Assembly: GCA_045643185.1 (NCBI GenBank)
Contig: JAZUKH010000044.1
Span: forward strand, 1 to 10,459
Direction: 5' to 3'
DNA length: 10,459 nt
From: RGIG464 sp045643185
GTDB lineage: Bacteria; Myxococcota_A; Bradymonadia; UBA4248
Part shown: positions 1 through 8,188 of the stretch, one piece after another
Layout: each line of letters begins with the position of its first letter
How positions within the stretch are numbered: the first letter of the stretch is position 1
The notes under the pieces: generated by a model
Told to the model about the DNA's origin: nothing
Seen by the model: the letters and a program-made list of their open reading frames with translations, nothing else
Database searches by the model: none
Position numbers and translations under genes: made by a program

Positions 1-56
1 GGGGGTCGCGGCGTATTTCGTAGAAATAGCCGCGTAGGGGGAGACTTCCCCCTCCA
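1..56. repeat. GC-rich palindromic intergenic element, copy A
   Basis: Two adjacent hairpins. The first pairs 7-19 with 23-34 (CGCGGC-g-TATTTC against GAAATA-GCCGCG, one bulged G, 3-nt loop). The second pairs 37-42 with 47-52 (GGGGGA / TCCCCC). The context 'GCGnAGGGGGA ... TCCCCCTnCA' recurs in the elements at 8540-8614 and 10023-10076, so I treat the three as one family of intergenic elements. It may be cut by the window edge. It could also serve as the terminator of a gene to the left, although no T-tract follows. Confidence 0.5.
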
Positions 57-123
57 CAAAAAATAAAAATAAATAATAGGCCGTTGTGACGGCTATAACC
101 CTGAATATAAAGAGAAAATTGGT

Positions 124-2319
124 ATGGTGATTTGTCCTAACTGTCATTCTGAAATGCCGAATGACGCGAAATTTTGCAGCAACTGCGCGACAAAGCTCCC
201 GCGAACGTCGTCGAACAGCCTGGTCGGCAAACGCATCAACAACAAATATATCGTGACGCGCAAACTGGCCGAGGGCGGCATGGGCGAAGTGTATTTGGCG
301 AAGCAGGAAGCGCTGGGTCAGGAAGTCGCGATCAAGAAACTTCACGCGGAATTGTGCCGTGATCAGACGCTGGTGGATCGCTTTATCACGGAGGCGCGCG
401 CTTATGGGAAGATTTCGCATCCGAATGCCGTCAAAGTTCACGATCTGCTGAATGTGAACGGTGAATTGTGCATCATCATGGAGTACGTGAAGGGCGAAAC
501 GCTGACGTCGTATTTGGAAAAAGGCCATTGTTTTTCGACGCGTCAGATCATCAACATCGGTATGCAGATCGCGGATGCGCTGGCGACGGCGCACGAGGCG
601 GGAATCATTCACCGCGACCTGAAGACGGAAAACATCATGCTTCAGGAGACCGTGCCCGGGAAATTTTCGGCGAAGATCTTGGATTTTGGCATTGCCAAAG
701 TTCAAAACGCGCCGACGGATGGCAAGACGAAAGAAGGCATGATCCTTGGCACGCCAGAGTTTATGAGCCCGGAACAGTGCTATGGCGCGAAAGACATCGA
801 CGGACGCACGGATATTTACTCGTACGGGATCATTTTGTACGTGATGGTGGCGAATTGTCTGCCATTCCGCAGCGAAACGAAGCTTGGCACGCTCGGCAAA
901 CAGATCAATATGGCGCCGCCTGCGTTGATCCGTCCGGATGGCAAGGCGCCGTCGAGCGATCTCGAAGCGTTGATCATGAAGTGTTTGGAGAAAAAGCCGG
1001 AGGATCGATACCAGCGTTTTGCGGATGTCATCACGGATCTGGAACACATTCAGGACGGCGAACCGCTTGAATTTGCGCACAGTGTGGGCGCGGGCACGGG
1101 CTTGTCGACGCCGAATGCCGGTCCGTGTGCCTTGAATGATGCGCTGGAATCGTCGAAGACAGAGATCAGCGTGATTCCGAAGCTGCGTGCAGCCGAGCCG
1201 GTCAAGATCTCGACGTCGAAGTCGCTGCTTTTGGAAGACGACCCGGATGGTGAGATCGACGATGATTCGTCGATCGGTTTGCGTGCGGTCGAACGCATTG
1301 AGTCTTCGGGAACGTTGATCGCGAAGCGCGACACGCGTCCGGCAGACGAGGACCGTTCGATCGACGTGGATCTGTCGATCGACGTGGATGATTCGGAGCT
1401 TTCGATCGAACCGGTCATGGCAGTCGAGGCGCCCCACAAAGTTGAAGTGGAAGACAAGCCCGTGAACGCAAACCAAAGCTCAAATGAGGTCAAGCCTATG
1501 GAATCTAAGGATTCTTTGATTCAAATGACGATCGTTTCAGATGAAAAAGACGAGTCTGGCGACTTAAAACTCGGTGAATATGCGGGCGAATTTTCGTGTG
1601 CGAACCTGAGTTTGGGTAAGATCGAGGGAGATGTGAGCCTGACTGGTTTGAAGCTTGGCGCGATGGATGGCACGGACGGGCCTGACGAGTCGGTCGTGGT
1701 GCCCAAAAAGCGTTCGTCGAAGGCGCCGATCGTCGTGCTGCTGCTTTTGATCGCTGCCGCTGGTGTGGTCTACGTGTTTGGCGATGAACTTGGTCTATCG
1801 TCGCTGTTGGGTTCGTCCACGGCGGTGGATGAACCCGCCGTGGCGCAGGCTGATGCGCCTGCGCCCGTCGTGGCTGATGCGCCTGTGCCCGTCGTGGCTG
1901 AAGCGCCGGTGGCGCCGGCCGAACCCGTGGTCGAAACGCCGTCCTATCCGCCGTGTGAAGCGATGACTCAAGCTGCGTTGGTGCGCGGCATTTGGCGCGC
2001 CTCGCTCGCCACGGTCGGTGACAAGCTCAATGCGGGCGATCTTGACAAGGCCAAGGCGCAGCTTACCGAGATCGAGGCCAAACTCGTTGAGGCGAGTGAT
2101 GCCGATAAGGCGTTGATCGCCGAATTGAATCAGAAATACGAGCTCTGTGTAACGGCACTCGACACGGCGACGAAGGCCAAGAAAGACATGGAGTGCGGCA
2201 GCATCAAATCGGTGTTGGACACCGTGCCCGTTGAGGCCAAAGGCGTGCGCAGCAAAATTGAAAAGCTGCACAAGAGTTGTGCGCGTGACGTTGAGGCACC
2301 GCCTGCGTTGCTCGACTAA
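124..2319 (+). CDS. Zinc-ribbon Ser/Thr protein kinase, single-pass membrane protein
   Basis: Hanks-type (PknB-like) protein kinase of 731 residues that phosphorylates Ser/Thr on unknown partners at the inner membrane. In order: an N-terminal zinc ribbon (C4-x2-C7 ... C18-x2-C21); a kinase domain at about 42-309 with the glycine loop GGMGEVY (51-57), the VAIK lysine K71, the catalytic loop HRDLKTEN (163-170), DFG (187-189) and the activation-segment end GTPEFMSPE (209-217); an acidic, Ser-rich linker (310-530) with a doubled SIDVD at 412-422; one membrane segment (about 535-554); an Ala/Pro/Val stretch with 8-residue repeats; and a helical C-terminal domain (about 608-731) with cysteines 611, 675, 691 and 719, presumably periplasmic. 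All kinase key residues are present, so it should be active. The ATG has a weak AGAG ribosome site at 111-114. The C-terminal domain has no family I recognise and is probably a sensor or interaction domain. It is transcribed toward aspS and shares its terminator. Confidence 0.93.
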   Translation: MVICPNCHSEMPNDAKFCSNCATKLPRTSSNSLVGKRINNKYIVTRKLAEGGMGEVYLAKQEALGQEVAIKKLHAELCRDQTLVDRFITEARAYGKISHPNAVKVHDLLNVNGELCIIMEYVKGETLTSYLEKGHCFSTRQIINIGMQIADALATAHEAGIIHRDLKTENIMLQETVPGKFSAKILDFGIAKVQNAPTDGKTKEGMILGTPEFMSPEQCYGAKDIDGRTDIYSYGIILYVMVANCLPFRSETKLGTLGKQINMAPPALIRPDGKAPSSDLEALIMKCLEKKPEDRYQRFADVITDLEHIQDGEPLEFAHSVGAGTGLSTPNAGPCALNDALESSKTEISVIPKLRAAEPVKISTSKSLLLEDDPDGEIDDDSSIGLRAVERIESSGTLIAKRDTRPADEDRSIDVDLSIDVDDSELSIEPVMAVEAPHKVEVEDKPVNANQSSNEVKPMESKDSLIQMTIVSDEKDESGDLKLGEYAGEFSCANLSLGKIEGDVSLTGLKLGAMDGTDGPDESVVVPKKRSSKAPIVVLLLLIAAAGVVYVFGDELGLSSLLGSSTAVDEPAVAQADAPAPVVADAPVPVVAEAPVAPAEPVVETPSYPPCEAMTQAALVRGIWRASLATVGDKLNAGDLDKAKAQLTEIEAKLVEASDADKALIAELNQKYELCVTALDTATKAKKDMECGSIKSVLDTVPVEAKGVRSKIEKLHKSCARDVEAPPALLD
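1849..1911 (+). repeat. 24-bp tandem repeat inside kinase gene
   Basis: Two 24-bp copies (1849-1872 and 1873-1896, one base apart) and a diverged third encode ADAPAPVV-like 8-residue units just after the membrane segment. The stretch is a Pro/Ala spacer of the kind expected to cross part of the periplasm. Its length may vary between strains by slippage. Confidence 0.8.
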
Positions 2320-2321
2320 AC

Positions 2322-2352
2322 AAAAAAGGCGCTCTTTCGAGCGCCTTTTTTT
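2322..2352. terminator. Shared bidirectional intrinsic terminator
   Basis: Stem GGCGCTC (2328-2334) / GAGCGCC (2339-2345) with a TTTC loop, flanked by A6 (2322-2327) and T7 (2346-2352). It can therefore stop transcription in both directions. It begins 3 nt after the kinase stop and ends 5 nt before the aspS stop, so it serves both convergent genes. Confidence 0.93.
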
Positions 2353-2356
2353 GTTT

Positions 2357-4165
2357 TTACTTCAGATCTTCAGGGAGATCCGTTTTGATATAGAGTTCGC
2401 GAAGTTGTTTTTCGTCAACGTCGCCCGGCGCTTCGGTCATGAGATCAGCCGCTTTGTTGGTTTTGGGGAAGGCGATGACGTCGCGGAGCGAGTCGGCGCC
2501 GGTGAGGAGCATGACCATGCGGTCGAGACCGAAGGCGAGACCGCCGTGAGGAGGCGCGCCGAAGGAGAGGGCGTCGAGGAGGAAGCTGAATTTGGCGCGG
2601 GCTTCTTCGTCACCGATGCCGAGAGCCGCAAAGACTTTCTTCTGAACGTCGATGTTATGGATACGGATGGAGCCGCCGCCGAGTTCGATGCCGTTGAGGA
2701 CGAGGTCGTAAGCCTGAGCGTAGACTTTGTCGAGTTCACCGCGTTCAAAAGCGGGCCAGTCGGAGGAACGGGGGCTCGTGAACGGATGGTGCATGGCGTA
2801 CCAGCGATTATCTTCGTCGGACCATTCGAACATCGGGAAGTCGGTGACCCAGGTGAGACCCACGTCTTCGGACTTGGTCATTTTCTTGGGGATCCAGTTG
2901 TTTCGAACGGCAATTTCTTTACGGACGCGGCCGAGTGCGTTGCGTGCGGTATTGAGTTTGTCGGCAACGAACATGATGGTAGCGCCTTCTTCAGGTTTGA
3001 GTTGATCGATCAAAGCCTGTTTTTCTGCGTCGGAGAGGTTTTTGGCGATACCGGCATCGAGGGCACCGTTTGTCACTTTTGTCCAAGCGAGTCCTTTGGC
3101 ACCGTACGTTTTGGCAACATCGCCGTAGGTCTGTTCGATGTCTTTTCGTGAAAGCTTGACGGAAGCCGGCACGACGATGGCGCGGATGGTGCCCTGTTTG
3201 TTTTCGAGGGCGCCCGCGAAGAGTTTGAACTCGGTATTGCGGAAGATCTCGGTGACGTTGTTGAGTTCCATGCCGAAGCGGATATCCGGAGCATCGACGC
3301 CGAAGCGGTCCATGGATTCGTCCCAGCTGATGCGTTTGAACGGACGCGTGAGTTTGATGCCGAGGACTTCGTCGAAGATGGTGCAGATCATTTCTTCGCA
3401 GATGTTCTGGATGTCATCGGGTTCGATGAAGGACATTTCCATGTCGATCTGTGTGAACTCGGGCTGACGGTCGAGTCGCAGGTCTTCGTCGCGGAAGCAG
3501 CGTGCGATCTGGTAATAGCGGTCGAAACCGGAGACCATGTAAAGCTGTTTGAAGAGCTGCGGCGACTGGGGAAGGGCATAGAATTTTCCGGGCTGAACGC
3601 GGCTGGGAACGAGGTAGTCGCGAGCGCCTTCCGGCGTGGATTTGCCGAGCACCGGCGTTTCGAGATCGAGGAAGTTGTGGCCTTCGAGGACGCGGCGGAT
3701 CGTGCGCGTGATCATGCTGCGCATGATGATGTTCTGGTTCAAGCACGGACGACGCAGGTCGAGGTAACGATACTTGAGACGAAGTTTTTCGTCGGCATCG
3801 CAATCGTCGTGAATGGCGAACGGCGCTGTTTCAGCGCGGTTGAAGATACGAAGCTCTTTGGCTTCGACTTCGATCTCACCCGTTGCGAGCTTTTTGTTGA
3901 TATTGGCGCCACGTGAAATGACTTCGCCTTCCACGCCGATGACCCATTCAGCACGAAGTTTCGAAGCCTGTTCAAAAAGCGGGCTGTTCGAATCGACATG
4001 GATCTGCGTCACGCCATAGCGGTCACGCATGACGATGAAAAGGAAACCACCCAGGTTGCGGTAGTCCTGAACCCAGCCAACCAGACGAACTGTCTTGCCG
4101 ATGTCAGAACCACGAAGATCACCGCACGTGTGCGTGCGTTTAAAACCGTTCAGAAATTCACTCAT
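2357..4165 (-). CDS. aspS: Aspartyl-tRNA synthetase
   Basis: Class IIb synthetase that charges tRNA-Asp with aspartate in the cytoplasm. At 602 residues it is close to the usual bacterial length of about 590. It has the N-terminal OB-fold anticodon-binding domain (about 12-115), class II motif 2 with FRDED (F224-R225-D226-E227-D228) followed by the bacterial RQPEFTQ segment, a GAD insertion domain (roughly 300-420), and motif 3 with GLDR at 546-549, R549 being the ATP-binding arginine. The loop after W31 reads DYRNLGG. Leu38 aligns with E. coli Leu30, the residue associated with discriminating (tRNA-Asp-only) enzymes, whereas the non-discriminating P. aeruginosa enzyme has His there. Discriminating activity is thus likely but inferred from one position. 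The start is supported by AAGGAA at 4177-4172, 6 nt upstream. It is divergent from the RND gene and convergent with the kinase. Confidence 0.97.
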   Translation of the reverse strand: MSEFLNGFKRTHTCGDLRGSDIGKTVRLVGWVQDYRNLGGFLFIVMRDRYGVTQIHVDSNSPLFEQASKLRAEWVIGVEGEVISRGANINKKLATGEIEVEAKELRIFNRAETAPFAIHDDCDADEKLRLKYRYLDLRRPCLNQNIIMRSMITRTIRRVLEGHNFLDLETPVLGKSTPEGARDYLVPSRVQPGKFYALPQSPQLFKQLYMVSGFDRYYQIARCFRDEDLRLDRQPEFTQIDMEMSFIEPDDIQNICEEMICTIFDEVLGIKLTRPFKRISWDESMDRFGVDAPDIRFGMELNNVTEIFRNTEFKLFAGALENKQGTIRAIVVPASVKLSRKDIEQTYGDVAKTYGAKGLAWTKVTNGALDAGIAKNLSDAEKQALIDQLKPEEGATIMFVADKLNTARNALGRVRKEIAVRNNWIPKKMTKSEDVGLTWVTDFPMFEWSDEDNRWYAMHHPFTSPRSSDWPAFERGELDKVYAQAYDLVLNGIELGGGSIRIHNIDVQKKVFAALGIGDEEARAKFSFLLDALSFGAPPHGGLAFGLDRMVMLLTGADSLRDVIAFPKTNKAADLMTEAPGDVDEKQLRELYIKTDLPEDLK

Positions 4166-4283
4166 CTTTATTTCCTTGTGTTGCGGGCAAAGTCACTTTG
4201 GCTTTGAAACCCCAAAAAAGCGCAAAAAATTACGCCTCATCTTGAACGGATGTCAATCGCTTTTCGCGTGTCTTTTTAAATAA

Positions 4284-4312
4284 ATTATAGGTATACGCGC
4301 GTTAATCTTGAA
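4284..4312 (-). promoter_or_regulatory. Candidate aspS promoter
   Basis: Reading the minus strand, a perfect TATAAT lies at 4289-4284. A weak -35 (TTCAAG, 4312-4307) sits 17 nt upstream. It is about 120 bp before the aspS start. The -10 is convincing and the -35 is not. Confidence 0.45.
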
Positions 4313-4337
4313 CAAAATGGAGAGACTTTCGTTTAAC
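4309..4337 (+). promoter_or_regulatory. Candidate promoter of the RND gene
   Basis: TTGAAC (4309-4314), a 17-nt spacer, then TTTAAC (4332-4337). Each box matches 4 of 6 consensus bases. It would give a leader of about 80 nt that contains the hairpin at 4349-4374. It overlaps the proposed -35 of the opposite aspS promoter, so the two genes could interfere with each other. Confidence 0.35.
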
Positions 4338-4348
4338 GCCCCCGGCCA

Positions 4349-4374
4349 GGCGTTTTTTGTCCCGAAAAAGCGCC
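4349..4374 (+). other. Leader hairpin before the RND gene
   Basis: GGCG-TTTTT (4349-4357) can pair with AAAAA-G-CGCC (4365-4374), one G bulged. The TTG at 4357 that would extend the RND reading frame by 22 codons lies inside this hairpin. This is one reason for preferring the ATG at 4423. Confidence 0.4.
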
Positions 4375-4422
4375 GTTATTTATGTTCAACGGCTAGTTTT
4401 AGCCCTTTATTATGGTGATTCA

Positions 4423-7400
4423 ATGCAACAAAACCGGGATGTTTCTTTGCTTGGGCGCATCAGTCTGATTTTGGCTGCGCCGGCGATGAAACTGGCAATT
4501 CCAATGCTCTTGTTGATCGCAGCCGTGACTGGTGTATTAATTAAACCAGCGCTTACGATTCAGAACGATGATGACGTCATTAAGTTTTTACCTCAGGATG
4601 ACCCCAAGATCGTCAAGTTTAAAGACGTCAGCGACAAGTTCCATGGCCTTCAAATGGCCATTGTCGGTGTCGAAGCTCAGGGTGATTCGAACCTGTTCAA
4701 TCTCGAAGATATTACGCTCATCCGTCGTTATGCCGTCGAGTTCAAGACGTTGATGTGCGACAAGATCGATGGCAATGGCGATGTCATTTTGGATGAAAAC
4801 GGCGAGGCCGTTCAAACGCCTTGTGTTAGCAATACGACGTGTTTTACGGAGATTCAGGATATCGGTCACGCCGTGACCGAGAATGGCGAAGTGACGTCGA
4901 GCGTGACCGACCTTGTGCCTGAATATCCGCTGCCGGGAACGACCGAAGCGACGGAAAAAGCTGAGGAGATCAAGACGTCACTCAAAGAGGTTTACGACCA
5001 CTGTCGTACGCTCGACCACGTGAACGGCTTTTTGGTCAGCGATGACGGCCGCGCTGCCGCCATCTATGCTCAGGTCGATGACGCAAACGTTTCAGTCAAA
5101 CAGGCTGCTGACAAGATCAACGAACATGTCATCAAGGTCAAAAAAGAAATGGGCCTCGACGATGCGGTCGACATTTATTACGGCGGTTCGCCGTTCATCG
5201 GCTCCTACTCGGCAGATACGGCGCGTAATGACATGAGCCGCCTCATGCCGTTCGTCATGCTCATCGTTATTGGCATCATTCTGATCACGAGCAAGTCCAT
5301 CTTTGCCACGATCATCGCGCTTTTGAGCGTCGGTGTTTCGATCGTCTGGGTCCTCGGCGGCATGAGCATGTTGGGCATCAAACTCACGCTCATCTCGACA
5401 TCTTTGCCGATTTTGCTCATGGCATTGGGCAGCGCCTATTCGATCCACTTGATCACGGCAATGCTTTCGCGTCTCGACTCGGGCATGAGCCGTCGCGAAG
5501 CGATGCGCGAAGCCTTGATCCACACCGGTCCTCCGATCATCGTCTGCGTGGCCACCACGGCCGCCGGTTTCTTCTCGTTCCTCGCCATGGACGTTGACCC
5601 GATGGTTCAATACGGCGCGGCGATGGGCGTTTCCACCATCGTCATTATGATCGTCACCTTCTGGGTTGTCAGCGCGACCTGCGTGCTCTTGCCGATCAAG
5701 CCCCAAAAAGAAGGCCGTGCGCCTAAATGGGCAACAAACGCCATGAAAAAAGGCGCTGATTTCGTTTATGGTCACGGTAAACTTGCCCTCGTCGTTGTCT
5801 GCCTGGTCTTTGTTTTTGGTGGCACCTTCGCCGCCCGCGTCGAACCTCACGGTGATAACTCGTCCCTCTTTGCCGAAGGCTCGTTACCCGTTCGCGCCGA
5901 TGACTACATGGTCAAAAACTTCGGTGGTGCTAACTTCATTCAGACCGAAATCAACGGTGACGTTTCGTCCCCGCTCGTGTTGCGCCAGGTTGAACGCATG
6001 ACCGCGTTCATCAAAGCTCACCCGCGTATCGCCGGTATTCAGTCGATCTCCGACGTCGTTCTGCTCGTCGGCGGCTCCATGGGCGACGGCTCACACATCA
6101 CCGACAACTATCTCCAGGCTAAAAACCTCACGGCACTCGCCTTCTCGAACGACGCCTCCGTCTCGATGGAACTCTCCATGTGCGCTTGCGAAAACCCGAC
6201 GCGCAATGGCGTTTGCCTGCCCGAATGCGTCAGCCCCAAAGATGGTTCCTGCCTCACGACCTGCACGCCTGACATGAACTGGCATCACTCCCTCATGCAG
6301 ATCCGCGTCAAGGATAAAGACCTCTCCGAAGGTGCCCGCGTCGCCGATGAAATGCAGGAACAGATGAAGCCGATCTTCTCACCCCGTGTTGCCATTCCGC
6401 GTAACAAACTCAATGAGAGCGCTATCAACATCGAAAAAGACGAATACATTCAGCACATCGAATGGATCTTCAAAGCCTACGAACTTCGTAATGCTCCCGA
6501 AACCGGGCTGCCTTACGTCACCAAAAAAGCTACGAAAGATGAGATCGCCTCAGCCATTTGGGATGCCAAAATCAAGGTCAGCAAGGACGATATTCGTGGT
6601 CCGATCAACATGACGCTGTTTGATGAGGAAGACTGCTCGGTCACCCTTGATGTCGAACGTGAAGAAAACCCCGCGACGCTCGATGGCGTTACCGACTTGA
6701 TCTTCGCGCAACTCGAGGGCGGCACGCTCACCGAAGACTCGCTCTTTGAGATCATCAAAACCTACGCCGATCCGTACGAGCTCGAAGACCTCGAAGGCGT
6801 TCGTCGTGCGACCACCTACATCTATAATACGATCATGAGTGTTGGTGAGACCAAGCTTCGTGAAGAACGCGCTGCTCGTCTCTTTGCGCTCTATGAAGTC
6901 AAAAATCCGTCCGACAAATTCGACGAACTCGTCAAATCCGCTGTCTGGGGTCTTGCTGATGACAACGCGTTCCTGCCCATGGATAAGGTGCCCGAGCTTC
7001 TTCAGTTCGCCGTCGAATTCCATTCTGGCGAAATCGCCAAGGAAGTCACCTACGCCCTCGAAAAAGTGGAAAATGTCACGTCTGAGAGCGTCGAAGCCGT
7101 GTTGAGCGAACAGATCTTCGATGTGGCGCGCGTTTACTATTTCGACAACGAAAAACTCAACCGCACCAAACTCGTCGAAGGCATCGTCGCGGCCAAAAAG
7201 GACGGCACTTACTCGTCCGAATGGCTCGCCAACGAGCTTCACAACATGATGAAGGTCGGCGAGGAAATCGACGTCATTCCTTCGGGTTATCCGATCATCT
7301 ACCGCGCCATGAATGCGTCGGTCGTTCACAACCAGATCGTCAGCCTCGTCTATTCCTTCATCATGGTTCTGATCTGCTTGATCCTGTTCACGATGAGCTT

Positions 7401-7959
7401 GCACATGGGCTTCATTTCGGTCATTCCGGCCTTGATGACGGTCATTCTGACCTTCGGCGTGATGGGCTTGTTCGACCTCGGTCTCGACGTTGGTTCGTCC
7501 ATGATCGCCGCCATTTCGCTCTCGGTCGGTATCGACTATGCCTGCCACCTGATCTGGAAATTCGGCGAACCCAGGAAAAATGAAAAAGCCTGTAAAGAAG
7601 CGAGCGACAAGATGCTCGAATCGACCGGCTGGGGCGTTGTCATCAACGCGCTCGAGATCGGCCTCGGTCTTGCCGTACTCTACTTTGGCGATCTGCTCCC
7701 GATGCGTAACTTCGGTGTGTTGACGGGCGTCGCGATGATCATCAGCGCCATAGCTTCGTTGCTGCTGCTCTCCGGCCTCATGCGCTGGGCGCGTATGCAC
7801 TCGTCCAAAAAGGAACTCGTCACGCCTGAAGGCGTCGTCGTCGACGTGAATGACGTTGATGCGTCTGTCGAAGCCGATTCAGCTTCGTCTGAATCCGTCG
7901 ATTCAGCTTCGTCTGAATCCGTCGAGTCGGCCTCGTCTGCGCCTGCTGATGCAGAGTAA
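4423..7959 (+). CDS. RND-superfamily (MMPL/COG1033-like) exporter with a large extra domain
   Basis: Inner-membrane protein of 1178 residues that fits the RND plan of two 6-helix halves. TM1 is at about 22-42, periplasmic loop 1 at about 43-272, TM2-6 from about 274, TM7 at about 452-474, loop 2 at about 475-970, and TM8-12 from about 971. TM10 carries G-I-D-Y (D1038-Y1039), the usual proton-relay Asp-Tyr pair. The matching place in TM4 reads G-S-A-Y (336-339) without Asp, so coupling probably runs through one half only. Loop 2 is about twice as long as loop 1. Residues about 675-950 form an acidic, helix-rich insert before the conserved GYPIIY segment, and six cysteines lie at 587-614. The C-terminal tail is Ser/Glu-rich. 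The ATG at 4423 has GGTGA at 4414-4418; an upstream TTG at 4357 is in frame but lies in a hairpin. Cargo is unknown; relatives move lipids, hopanoids or other hydrophobic molecules. Confidence 0.88.
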   Translation: MQQNRDVSLLGRISLILAAPAMKLAIPMLLLIAAVTGVLIKPALTIQNDDDVIKFLPQDDPKIVKFKDVSDKFHGLQMAIVGVEAQGDSNLFNLEDITLIRRYAVEFKTLMCDKIDGNGDVILDENGEAVQTPCVSNTTCFTEIQDIGHAVTENGEVTSSVTDLVPEYPLPGTTEATEKAEEIKTSLKEVYDHCRTLDHVNGFLVSDDGRAAAIYAQVDDANVSVKQAADKINEHVIKVKKEMGLDDAVDIYYGGSPFIGSYSADTARNDMSRLMPFVMLIVIGIILITSKSIFATIIALLSVGVSIVWVLGGMSMLGIKLTLISTSLPILLMALGSAYSIHLITAMLSRLDSGMSRREAMREALIHTGPPIIVCVATTAAGFFSFLAMDVDPMVQYGAAMGVSTIVIMIVTFWVVSATCVLLPIKPQKEGRAPKWATNAMKKGADFVYGHGKLALVVVCLVFVFGGTFAARVEPHGDNSSLFAEGSLPVRADDYMVKNFGGANFIQTEINGDVSSPLVLRQVERMTAFIKAHPRIAGIQSISDVVLLVGGSMGDGSHITDNYLQAKNLTALAFSNDASVSMELSMCACENPTRNGVCLPECVSPKDGSCLTTCTPDMNWHHSLMQIRVKDKDLSEGARVADEMQEQMKPIFSPRVAIPRNKLNESAINIEKDEYIQHIEWIFKAYELRNAPETGLPYVTKKATKDEIASAIWDAKIKVSKDDIRGPINMTLFDEEDCSVTLDVEREENPATLDGVTDLIFAQLEGGTLTEDSLFEIIKTYADPYELEDLEGVRRATTYIYNTIMSVGETKLREERAARLFALYEVKNPSDKFDELVKSAVWGLADDNAFLPMDKVPELLQFAVEFHSGEIAKEVTYALEKVENVTSESVEAVLSEQIFDVARVYYFDNEKLNRTKLVEGIVAAKKDGTYSSEWLANELHNMMKVGEEIDVIPSGYPIIYRAMNASVVHNQIVSLVYSFIMVLICLILFTMSLHMGFISVIPALMTVILTFGVMGLFDLGLDVGSSMIAAISLSVGIDYACHLIWKFGEPRKNEKACKEASDKMLESTGWGVVINALEIGLGLAVLYFGDLLPMRNFGVLTGVAMIISAIASLLLLSGLMRWARMHSSKKELVTPEGVVVDVNDVDASVEADSASSESVDSASSESVESASSAPADAE
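7876..7941 (+). repeat. 24-bp tandem repeat at the 3' end of the RND gene
   Basis: Two identical 24-bp copies (7876-7899 and 7900-7923) and a diverged partial third encode DSASSESV-like units in the cytoplasmic C-terminal tail. The tail looks disordered and acidic. Confidence 0.85.
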
Positions 7960-7986
7960 TATATAATGTAATGGATCGCTAGGATG

Positions 7987-8058
7987 GCTCGGGCTATTCG
8001 CTTTGCGAATACGCCCGAGCAAACCGCCTATTCGCAAAGCGAATACGGCGGTTTTTTT
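7987..8058 (+). terminator. Double-hairpin intrinsic terminator of the RND gene
   Basis: Hairpin 1 has an outer stem GCTCGGGC (7987-7994) / GCCCGAGC (8013-8020) and an inner ATTCGC / GCGAAT with a TTT loop. Hairpin 2 has CCGCC (8024-8028) / GGCGG (8047-8051) and an inner TATTCGC / GCGAATA with an AAA loop, followed by T7 (8052-8058). It begins 28 nt after the stop. The second hairpin with its T-tract is a standard terminator. The first adds a stem that can also pair with the second. Confidence 0.85.
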
Positions 8059-8175
8059 AATTTTGGCGTGCGTCGTCAACGGGTTGTTGGGCAGGAAAAG
8101 TGTTTTTATGCCCGAAAACTGATCAAAAACTTGTATAAGGTCATTGTTTTGGGACGCTAATCGCCCAAACTTGCG

Positions 8176-8181
8176 AAGGAG
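8176..8181 (+). promoter_or_regulatory. Strong ribosome binding site
   Basis: AAGGAG 7 nt before the ATG at 8189. It decides the start of the small gene against an in-frame TTG at 8144, which has no such site. Confidence 0.85.
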
Positions 8182-8188
8182 ACAAAAC

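Noticed and set aside
2231..3151. Long plus-strand open frame of 306 codons opposite aspS
   Set aside because: It is the shadow of aspS, crosses the terminator and has no family-like content.
4357..4422. TTG start that would lengthen the RND protein by 22 residues
   Set aside because: The TTG lies inside a hairpin and lacks a convincing ribosome site. The ATG at 4423 has GGTGA 4 nt upstream and starts right before the expected N-terminal membrane region.
6550..7800. Long minus-strand open frame of 416 codons opposite the RND gene
   Set aside because: His/Asp/Arg/Phe-rich mirror translation of the RND gene, a known artefact of biased codon use.
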